The position numbers and the translations under genes are program-made. Shown here piece by piece: positions 1-5,982 of a stretch of DNA of 7,098 nt (position 1 is its first letter; every line of letters begins with the position of its first letter). The notes below the pieces were generated by a model. That model searched no databases, was not told the DNA's origin, and saw only the letters and a list, made by a program, of their open reading frames with translations. The stretch spans positions 1 through 7,098 of the forward strand of contig CAJMOJ010000082.1 in NCBI GenBank assembly GCA_905215035.1, given 5' to 3'. This stretch comes from an uncultured bacterium (GTDB lineage Bacteria > Actinomycetota > Coriobacteriia > Coriobacteriales > Eggerthellaceae).

Positions 1-2
1 AT

Positions 3-10
3 AAGGGGGA
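3..10 (+). promoter_or_regulatory. Ribosome binding site of mreB (AAGGGGGA)
   Basis: A purine-rich AAGGGGGA lies 12 bases upstream of the mreB ATG at 23, which is longer than the usual 5 to 9. It is the only Shine-Dalgarno-like element before the gene. It supports the ATG at 23 over the internal in-frame ATG at 95, which has no such element upstream. The spacing would actually suit an out-of-frame ATG at 18 better, but that ATG opens a frame of only four codons. No promoter can be judged because only 22 bases precede the gene. Confidence 0.6.
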
Positions 11-22
11 TGGTTATATGTT

Positions 23-1099
23 ATGTATGTAGGTGTATTATATTATGTACCTTACGACTTATTACAGAACGCCTCGTCGTCAGCTTCCTACGACATGGCA
101 ATCGACTTAGGTACCGCAAATACCTTAGTAGGTATCACCGGTCAAGGTATTGTCATTAATGAGCCTTCTGTTGTTGCTATTGAGCGCAATACTCATCGCG
201 TACTTGCTGTTGGCCATGAAGCTAAAAACATGATCAACCATACTCCTGATACGTTTTCAGCTGAACACCCCCTCCATGATGGCGTTATTGCTGATTATGA
301 TATTACTGAGGCAATGCTTTCCGCCTTTATTAATAAGGCAGCTCCTCGTCGTTATCCTTGGCAGCCAAAACCTCGCATTGTTGTTTGTATCCCTTGTGGT
401 GCAACATCAGTTGAGAAACGTGCGGTGTTTGAGGCTACTATTCAGGCCGGAGCACGTCAGGCATATTTGATTGAAGAGCCTATGGCAGCTGCTATGGGCG
501 CTGATTTGCCTGTTACAGAACCAACAGGTTCTATGGTGGTTGATATCGGTGGTGGTACTACTGAGGTCGCTGTGATTTCATTGGGTGGTATTGTGACCTC
601 GTCATCATTGCGTTTGGCAGGCAATCGCATGGATGAGGCAATTGCTGTTCATCTTCGTGACTTGTTGGGTATCAAAATTGGTGAACGTACTGCTGAGGTT
701 ATTAAGATCAAAATTGGATCTATCCTGCCTTTTGAAGATGGTCGTGAACGTGACATGATTATCTCTGGTCAGGATGTTTTGACCGAACAGCCCAAAGAAG
801 TAACTATCCAATCTGAAGATGTGCGTGATGCATTGCAAGAACCCATTGATGAGATGGTTGTTCATATCAAAGAAACATTTAAAAAGACAAATCCTGATTT
901 AGCGTCTGACATTATTTCTAATGGCATTTTGCTTACTGGCGGTGGCGGATTGCTTTCAGGTTTGGATCGCTATCTTACGCAACAACTTGAAATCCCCGTT
1001 TGGACAAGCGAAACAGCACTTACTAATGTTGTAACTGGTTGTTTGAAGGTTTTAGAAACCCCAACAGCGCTAAAACAAATACTCATGCGTTCTAAATAG
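23..1099 (+). CDS. mreB: Rod shape-determining protein MreB (bacterial actin)
   Basis: MreB is an ATP-binding actin homologue that forms short filaments on the inner face of the membrane and directs lateral cell-wall synthesis. The 358 residues show the family signatures in order: phosphate-1 motif DLGTANT (28-34), NEPSVVAI (46-53), DGVIADYD (86-93), EEPMAAAMGA (151-160), phosphate-2 motif DIGGGTTEVAV (174-184), IGERTAE (219-225), and the adenosine-site loop LTGGGGLLSGLD (304-315). Most MreB proteins begin only a few residues before the phosphate-1 motif. This one carries 24 residues before the Met-Ala-Ile-Asp, starting with a hydrophobic, tyrosine-rich stretch. The start at 23 is preferred because of the upstream AAGGGGGA; an in-frame stop at 2-4 rules out a longer form, and ATG 95 lacks a ribosome site. 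Asn201 stands where an Asp is common. First gene of the operon, 17 bases before mreC. Confidence 0.95.
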   Translation: MYVGVLYYVPYDLLQNASSSASYDMAIDLGTANTLVGITGQGIVINEPSVVAIERNTHRVLAVGHEAKNMINHTPDTFSAEHPLHDGVIADYDITEAMLSAFINKAAPRRYPWQPKPRIVVCIPCGATSVEKRAVFEATIQAGARQAYLIEEPMAAAMGADLPVTEPTGSMVVDIGGGTTEVAVISLGGIVTSSSLRLAGNRMDEAIAVHLRDLLGIKIGERTAEVIKIKIGSILPFEDGRERDMIISGQDVLTEQPKEVTIQSEDVRDALQEPIDEMVVHIKETFKKTNPDLASDIISNGILLTGGGGLLSGLDRYLTQQLEIPVWTSETALTNVVTGCLKVLETPTALKQILMRSK

Positions 1100-1102
1100 G
1101 AG
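1098..1102 (+). promoter_or_regulatory. Ribosome binding site of mreC (AGGAG), long spacing
   Basis: AGGAG overlaps the mreB stop codon (TAG at 1097-1099) and sits 14 bases before the mreC ATG at 1117. That spacing is long, so mreC translation may depend partly on ribosomes finishing mreB (translational coupling; inference). The next in-frame ATG at 1129 would be even farther away. Confidence 0.5.
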
Positions 1103-1116
1103 TTACCCTACACGCC

Positions 1117-2142
1117 ATGGCCCTGAAAATGAACCAAAAACAGATTAACTTCGGGGGGCTGCTGAGTGGTAAATTACTCTGCGTTATTTTGCTCGTAATC
1201 TCACTGGTGTTGTTTGGCATCTATGTACGTGAAGGTTCTCAAGGACCTCTACATAGTGTCCAAGATACAACATCGGCCATCACATCGCCCTTTGCTGCGG
1301 TAGGCTCTACCGTGGGAAGTCTTGCTATATCTGCGTCTACTACAGTAGAGGATCTGACAGCTTCAGATCAAAGTATGTCCCAGCTTCGTGAAAACAATGC
1401 CAAACTTACTCAGATGGTTGTAGAACTTGAGGAGTATCGCCAAGAGGCAATGCGACTTGAATCTATGATTGGTCTTGCTGATGCGTATGGCTTTGAATCT
1501 ATCGCAACGCGTGTTGTAGGTTATTCTGCGGACTCATACAATCGCATCATCACACTTGATGCAGGCTCTAATGCAGGCGTTAAAGTGGGACTTCCTGTCA
1601 TGGGATCTACGGGTGTTATTGGGCAAGTAATATCAGTAACTCCGGTCACTTCTGAAGTTCGTCTCTTGACTGATGCTCAGTCGGGAATTTCTGTCCTCAT
1701 TCAATCTTCACGAGCAGAGGGTATCCTACAAGGATCCGTAGACGGATCGCTGTATCTTGAGGGTGTTCCCGACAATGTGGAAATTAAAGAAGGCGAGGCA
1801 GTTATTACATCGGGTCTTGGCGGAGGCTACTTTAGAGGACTTGTTATTGGTGTGGTTTCTAAAATAGAACAGCACCAAGGTGCGGCCTCGCGCACTATTG
1901 TAGTAAAGCCTAATGCGTCGTTTACTAACATTGCAGAGGCGCTCGTTGTTGTTGGTATGAGCAATGAGGGTGCAGCTAGCACTGATGGCGCAAGTGCCTC
2001 AGCGCTTATTGATAAGGTAAATCCTGATAAGCTTACCAACCAGTCTCAGCAACAAAATGATCAGGCGGGTTCGCAATCAGGAGATACACAGTCTGGTAGT
2101 GGGGATGGCCAGAATGGCGGTTCCCAGGGTGAGAATAACTAA
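1117..2142 (+). CDS. mreC: Rod shape-determining protein MreC
   Basis: MreC is a single-pass membrane scaffold whose extracytoplasmic part assembles into filaments and activates PBP2 and RodA. Its 341 residues show a short cytoplasmic N-terminus, one transmembrane helix at about 17-37, a predicted coiled coil at about 85-118 (Leu/Glu/Arg-rich), then the MreC beta-barrel domain at about 125-282. That domain contains recognisable family stretches: YNRIITLDAGSNAGVKVG (141-158), GSTGVIGQV (163-171), LLTDAQSGISV (183-193) and VITSGLGGGYFRGLVIG (229-245). After the domain comes a polar, disordered-looking tail of about 59 residues rich in Ser, Gly, Gln and Asn, which many MreC proteins lack. The ATG at 1117 is the first in frame after an upstream in-frame stop and gives a normal N-terminus. 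It lies between mreB and mreD, as in most bacteria. Confidence 0.94.
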   Translation: MALKMNQKQINFGGLLSGKLLCVILLVISLVLFGIYVREGSQGPLHSVQDTTSAITSPFAAVGSTVGSLAISASTTVEDLTASDQSMSQLRENNAKLTQMVVELEEYRQEAMRLESMIGLADAYGFESIATRVVGYSADSYNRIITLDAGSNAGVKVGLPVMGSTGVIGQVISVTPVTSEVRLLTDAQSGISVLIQSSRAEGILQGSVDGSLYLEGVPDNVEIKEGEAVITSGLGGGYFRGLVIGVVSKIEQHQGAASRTIVVKPNASFTNIAEALVVVGMSNEGAASTDGASASALIDKVNPDKLTNQSQQQNDQAGSQSGDTQSGSGDGQNGGSQGENN

Positions 2143-2150
2143 GAAAGGAG
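2143..2150 (+). promoter_or_regulatory. Ribosome binding site of mreD (GAAAGGAG)
   Basis: A strong GAAAGGAG begins directly after the mreC stop codon and ends 10 bases before the mreD ATG at 2161. It fixes the mreD start. The same AAAGGAGAG core recurs before the DUF697 gene. Confidence 0.75.
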
Positions 2151-2160
2151 AGCAAAACAT

Positions 2161-2685
2161 ATGCGTGCACAGATTATTCCTTTGATTGCATCAGCAATTG
2201 CGATCCTTTTACAGGTGGTTATTGCACCAATCATGCCAATCATGTCGGTATATCCTAATTTTCTCGTTCCTTTGGTAATTGTTCTTTCCATTGTGAGAAA
2301 TCCTGATACCACGTATTGGTATGCTTTTGTCTTAGGCCTTATCTCTGATTTGCTCACTAACACGCCATTAGGGCTTACGGCAGCATTGTTGCTTGGTATT
2401 TCGTTTGCGCTTTCACGTTCCTTTGAAGTGCTTGATAAAACCACATTGGCGATGCCTCTTCTTGCAGTAGTGATAAGCATGTTGGTATACCAAGTTATTC
2501 TTGCTATTGTGCTTGCCGTGCTAGGTTCTGGACCCTTTATGGATCTTTTTGTACAACGAGCATTACCTGCTACTGTCTATGGAGCTGTTATTGGTGCTCT
2601 CTATTGTTTGATAACCGACAAGCTCTCGCTTGAACAGGCGACGCATGATGCATGGACGGTATCAGGCAATCAGAAATATCGCTAG
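2161..2685 (+). CDS. mreD: Rod shape-determining protein MreD
   Basis: MreD is a small polytopic membrane protein that binds MreC and modulates elongasome activity. The 174 residues are strongly hydrophobic, with about five to six membrane segments at roughly 4-24, 33-46, 52-68, 70-86, 96-122 and 133-152. Family features are the Pro-Asn-Phe-Leu-Val-Pro after the first helix (32-37) and the FVLGLISDLLTNTPLGLTA stretch (56-74), which corresponds to the GxxLDxxxxxxxG region of MreD proteins. Length is typical (about 160-180). MreD sequences diverge widely, so the call rests on this motif, the topology and the position between mreC and the PBP2 gene. The last 20 or so residues are polar and probably cytoplasmic. 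The gene ends 9 bases before the PBP2 start. Confidence 0.9.
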   Translation: MRAQIIPLIASAIAILLQVVIAPIMPIMSVYPNFLVPLVIVLSIVRNPDTTYWYAFVLGLISDLLTNTPLGLTAALLLGISFALSRSFEVLDKTTLAMPLLAVVISMLVYQVILAIVLAVLGSGPFMDLFVQRALPATVYGAVIGALYCLITDKLSLEQATHDAWTVSGNQKYR

Positions 2686-2687
2686 GA
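2684..2687 (+). promoter_or_regulatory. Weak ribosome binding site of the PBP2 gene (AGGA)
   Basis: AGGA overlaps the mreD stop codon (TAG at 2683-2685) and lies 7 bases before the ATG at 2695. It is short but well placed. Together with the 9-base gap it supports the long form of PBP2 that includes the extra N-terminal helix, and it suggests coupling to mreD translation. Confidence 0.5.
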
Positions 2688-2694
2688 TTGAACC

Positions 2695-4755
2695 ATGCTT
2701 ACCGCTATTGTGGTTACTCTTATAGCGCTTATTGTTTTGGTGGCTGCGGCTGTATTTGCTTTTCGCATCCGTCAAAATCGTGCTGGTGATAAAACGCCTA
2801 AAAAGATGCGTATTAACGCTATTTCAAGTGTAGGCGTAGCTGCGCATGCTCCTAAAACCACTATGAATGCCACACAAGGCCCTACGCTTTCTAGTGCAAC
2901 GATGCCTAAAGAGAGCTTACGCAACAGATTTATTGCGATGGGGGCTATTGTTGCTGTTGTGTTTGGCGCGCTTACGACTAAATTGTTTGGTCTGCAGATT
3001 CTTGATAATGCAAATTATCGAAAAGAGGCAGAGCAAAATCTCTTTACTACCGTTTCAACACCAGCACCGCGCGGCATCATTTATGATGCTGATGGTAATG
3101 CGCTGGTGTCTAATCGTCAGGTGCAAACCGTACTTGCGGATGCGGATGTAGCTCATCGTCCTGATGTTATTTTGCGTCTTTCTGTTATTTGTGGCATCCC
3201 GTATGAAGTGGTTAAGGCACGTATTCTTGATTCGTCTTCAGGTGCGCAATCACAACGTGTTGTCGCCTCAGATGTATCACTGCAAACCGTGGCATTTATT
3301 GCAGAGCATGCCGATGCGCTCCCTGGTGTTACAACGCAAATTCGCTCGACGCGCCAGTATCCGTATGGTGCGTTGGCTGCGCATGTGCTGGGATACACTG
3401 GTACCGCTTCTGCTGATGATCTCAAAGAGGTTCAGCAGGGGAGAAGTATTGAGATGGGTGATGCAGTCGGTAAATCAGGTATCGAGCAATCATATGATTC
3501 GGTTCTTGCAGGAGATCACGGACAGCGCACTCTTGTCACAGATGCATCAGGAGATATCCAACAAATTGTCTCTGAAGTTGAGCCAACCAAAGGATCGGAT
3601 GTCTATCTTACTATTTCTGCTCCCGTGCAGTATGCGGTTGACAGCGCACTTAAAGAGCTTGTGAATAATCATGTTGGTACGGCTGCGTCATGTGTGGTTA
3701 TGGATGTAAGGACTGGCGGGATTGTTGCGCTAGGAAATTATCCTACCTATGAACCTGAGACGTTTATTGGAGGTATTTCGCAAGAAGTATGGGATGCCTA
3801 CCAAACTGAAGAGAGCCACTATCCGCTCATGAATCGTGCCATTGCAGGTACCTATCCTGCAGCGTCGTGTTTTAAGGCGTTTACTGGTTTGGCGGGACTT
3901 ACCTATGGTTTTGCTAATGCCGGAAAGACTTGGGTGTGTTCGGGTACTTGGACAGGATTTGGCGAACAGTATCCACAAAAATGTTGGCAGCATTCAGGCC
4001 ATGGTACGCTTGATTTACGCGAAGGTGTTATTGACTCTTGTGACGTGGTTTTTTATGAAATAGCTAAAGACTTTTACAATGCGCGTAACTCTATTGGTAA
4101 TGATGCTATGCAGGACTTTATTAAAGAATTTGGCTATGATAACTACACCGGTATTGACCTTTCTGGTGAGGCGCGTGGTCGCATTCCCACTCCGGAATGG
4201 AAGTCGGAATATTTTCGCGATGTGCCACAAGAGGCGCAATGGCTACCTGGTGATATTTCTAACATGGTTATTGGTCAGGGGTATGTATTGGTAACCCCTA
4301 TTCAAGTTGCACGCGCCTATGCTGCAGTGGCAACAGGTAAACTCTTGAAGCCCCATCTTCTCAAAGAGGTGAAAAACTCTTTAGGTGATACAGTTGTTAC
4401 ATTTGAGACTCAAGAGGATCAAGCACCTGAAGTTACGGATACCAACTTTGAAATTATGCGTAATGCGCTTCGTGGTGTGGCGCTTGAAAACTCAAGCGTT
4501 TCGCAAGACTTTGGTCAATATACCTGGTCGGCGGCTGCTAAAACCGGTACTGCTGAGGTTGCGGGCAAGAAGGACTTTGCATGGTTTGCTTGCTATGCGC
4601 CTTTTGAAGATCCTAAATACTCGCTTGCCTTAATTATTGAAGAAGGTGGCTCGGGTGGTTCGGTTGCTTCTCCAATTGCAGCAAAGATTATGGATGTTGC
4701 ATTGCGCTATGGTGATGGGACCCTCGATACTCCAGCAGAAAAGATAACCGCGTAA
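2695..4755 (+). CDS. mrdA: Penicillin-binding protein 2, elongation-specific D,D-transpeptidase
   Basis: This class B penicillin-binding protein cross-links peptidoglycan during elongation as the partner of RodA. The order in the 686 residues is: an N-terminal hydrophobic helix (about 4-23), a basic and polar linker (24-76), the usual PBP2 membrane anchor (about 79-100), the dimerisation/pedestal domain starting at RGIIYDADG (126-134) and including AAHVLGYTG (228-236) and GKSGIEQSYD (259-268), then the transpeptidase domain. Its catalytic motifs are Ser391-Cys-Phe-Lys394 (SxxK, nucleophile Ser391), Ser448-Cys-Asp450 (SxD, the variant usual for PBP2) and Lys616-Thr-Gly618 (KTG). GIGQGY-like IGQGY (526-530) followed by TPIQVARAYA is also typical. 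Residues Cys415, Cys429, His436 and Cys449 form a plausible metal site. The sequence before SxxK is PAAS instead of the usual PGS. The gene directly precedes rodA, which argues for PBP2 rather than the division enzyme FtsI. The first helix is additional to the common architecture. Confidence 0.94.
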   Translation: MLTAIVVTLIALIVLVAAAVFAFRIRQNRAGDKTPKKMRINAISSVGVAAHAPKTTMNATQGPTLSSATMPKESLRNRFIAMGAIVAVVFGALTTKLFGLQILDNANYRKEAEQNLFTTVSTPAPRGIIYDADGNALVSNRQVQTVLADADVAHRPDVILRLSVICGIPYEVVKARILDSSSGAQSQRVVASDVSLQTVAFIAEHADALPGVTTQIRSTRQYPYGALAAHVLGYTGTASADDLKEVQQGRSIEMGDAVGKSGIEQSYDSVLAGDHGQRTLVTDASGDIQQIVSEVEPTKGSDVYLTISAPVQYAVDSALKELVNNHVGTAASCVVMDVRTGGIVALGNYPTYEPETFIGGISQEVWDAYQTEESHYPLMNRAIAGTYPAASCFKAFTGLAGLTYGFANAGKTWVCSGTWTGFGEQYPQKCWQHSGHGTLDLREGVIDSCDVVFYEIAKDFYNARNSIGNDAMQDFIKEFGYDNYTGIDLSGEARGRIPTPEWKSEYFRDVPQEAQWLPGDISNMVIGQGYVLVTPIQVARAYAAVATGKLLKPHLLKEVKNSLGDTVVTFETQEDQAPEVTDTNFEIMRNALRGVALENSSVSQDFGQYTWSAAAKTGTAEVAGKKDFAWFACYAPFEDPKYSLALIIEEGGSGGSVASPIAAKIMDVALRYGDGTLDTPAEKITA

Positions 4756-4764
4756 CAAGAGCGT

Positions 4765-4769
4765 AAGGA
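4765..4769 (+). promoter_or_regulatory. Ribosome binding site deciding a TTG start for rodA
   Basis: AAGGA lies 10 bases before TTG 4780 and 22 bases before the first in-frame ATG at 4792. The spacing favours TTG as initiator. An ATG at 4769 overlaps the element but is out of frame and reaches a stop after seven codons. Confidence 0.6.
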
Positions 4770-4779
4770 TGTTAGCGTT

Positions 4780-5967
4780 TTGGCACAAGTAATGCATGAA
4801 ATATCATCGATACAGCCGCGTGATCCTGATGTTGTTGATGCGGTAAAACCTAAGCGGTTTAAATACTTTAATGTTCCGTTTTTGCTTTCTGCAGCAGCAC
4901 TAGTTGTATTGGGTCTTGTTGTTCAGTATTCCGCAACCTATTTTGATTCTGACTATTCTTTCACCCGTCAACTTTCTGGTGTTGTTGTTGGTCTCGTTTT
5001 AATGATTGTTATCTCGCGTTTTGACTACCATGCGCTTTCTGGATTTACACTTGCGTTTCTTATAATTAATGTGGTGTTATTACTTGCGCCTCATTTGCCC
5101 GTTATTGGTGTTGAGGCAAAAGGCGCAACATCATGGGTGGCATTAGGACCGATTCGCTTCCAGCCAGGAGAGTTTGCCAAGATTACTGTGGTGCTTTTGG
5201 CGGCATCAGTAATGGCGCGCTATGGTGGGCGTTTAGATGATTTGCGAGAATATCTTAAAGTTCTTGGTATTTTGGCAATTCCTTTTATCTGTATCATGAC
5301 GCAGCCCGATATGGGTACCGGCATGGTCTATCTTTCTATTGCGGCTTTTGCTCTTATTGCAGGTGGTGCTAACTGGAAATTCTTGGTAGGAACTATTGCG
5401 GTAATTGCAGGGCTTGTTGTAGCGGTCTTTTTGCTTGATCCGGTTTTCGACTCAATTGCGGGACATGATATTCTGCTTAAAGACTACCAACGTTCGCGTC
5501 TTTTGGTCTTTATGGATTCAACGTATGATGTATCAGGCGATGGATATAACCTGCGTCAAGCCATGATTGCAATTGGTTCAGGGGGATTTTTTGGTAAAGG
5601 CTTTATGCAAGCAACCCAATCGTCTTTAGGCTTTTTACCTGAAGCGCCTACCGACTTCGTATTCTGCGTCTACGCTGAGGAATTTGGCTTCTTTGGAGCG
5701 CTTATCCTGCTTGCGCTCTATATTGTTTTACTTGCGTTAGTGTTTAATATCGCGCGTAATGCTTCAGATCTCTTTGGTACGCTGATTGTCTGCTGTATTG
5801 CGGGTATGTGGATATTCCAGATCCTAGAAAATATTGGTATGGATATTGGGCTGATGCCTATTACGGGTATCCCGCTTCCGTTTATGAGTTACGGATCATC
5901 ATTTATGGTTGTCAATTTCGTAATGCTTGGCTTAATTAATTCAGTTTGGGTTCATAATGGACGGTAG
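4780..5967 (+). CDS. rodA: Peptidoglycan glycosyltransferase RodA (SEDS family)
   Basis: RodA polymerises lipid II into glycan strands in the membrane and works as a complex with PBP2. The 395 residues contain about ten membrane helices (near 31-53, 65-79, 86-104, 131-147, 161-174, 180-196, 201-219, 295-323, 331-354, 368-388). SEDS signatures are clear: GATSWVALGPIRFQPGEFAK (115-134), QPDMGT (175-180), GDGYNLRQAMIAIGSGGFFG (253-272), FLPEAPTDFVF (285-295) with Asp292 as the likely catalytic residue, and GIPLPFMSYG (363-372). The last motif reads SYGSS where SYGGS is near universal. The extended cytoplasmic N-terminus is about 30 residues. The TTG start is chosen from the AAGGA spacing; ATG 4792 would only remove four residues. 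The neighbouring PBP2 gene, 24 bases upstream, identifies it as RodA rather than FtsW or SpoVE. Confidence 0.94.
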   Translation: MAQVMHEISSIQPRDPDVVDAVKPKRFKYFNVPFLLSAAALVVLGLVVQYSATYFDSDYSFTRQLSGVVVGLVLMIVISRFDYHALSGFTLAFLIINVVLLLAPHLPVIGVEAKGATSWVALGPIRFQPGEFAKITVVLLAASVMARYGGRLDDLREYLKVLGILAIPFICIMTQPDMGTGMVYLSIAAFALIAGGANWKFLVGTIAVIAGLVVAVFLLDPVFDSIAGHDILLKDYQRSRLLVFMDSTYDVSGDGYNLRQAMIAIGSGGFFGKGFMQATQSSLGFLPEAPTDFVFCVYAEEFGFFGALILLALYIVLLALVFNIARNASDLFGTLIVCCIAGMWIFQILENIGMDIGLMPITGIPLPFMSYGSSFMVVNFVMLGLINSVWVHNGR

Positions 5968-5970
5968 CTG

Positions 5971-5979
5971 AAAGGAGAG
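5971..5979 (+). promoter_or_regulatory. Ribosome binding site of the DUF697 gene (AAAGGAGAG)
   Basis: AAAGGAGAG lies just after the rodA stop, with its AGGAG core 6 bases before the ATG at 5983. It is one of the two strongest sites in the operon, equal to that of mreD, which suggests the last gene is well translated from the shared transcript. Confidence 0.75.
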
Positions 5980-5982
5980 AGC

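Noticed and set aside
605..865. Minus-strand frame of 86 codons opposite mreB
   Set aside because: Antisense to conserved MreB sequence, no ribosome site or family match seen.
2139..2480. Minus-strand open frame of 113 codons opposite mreD
   Set aside because: It lies entirely antisense to a well-supported gene, has no recognisable domain, and its length is explained by the coding bias of mreD.
3164..3664. Plus-strand open frame of 166 codons in another frame inside the PBP2 gene
   Set aside because: It overlaps the PBP2 pedestal region completely, its composition is that of a frame-shifted shadow, and it has no domain signature.
4769..4792. Seven-codon frame starting at ATG 4769 in front of rodA
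   Set aside because: Its ATG overlaps its own would-be ribosome site, so initiation there is unlikely; considered chance.
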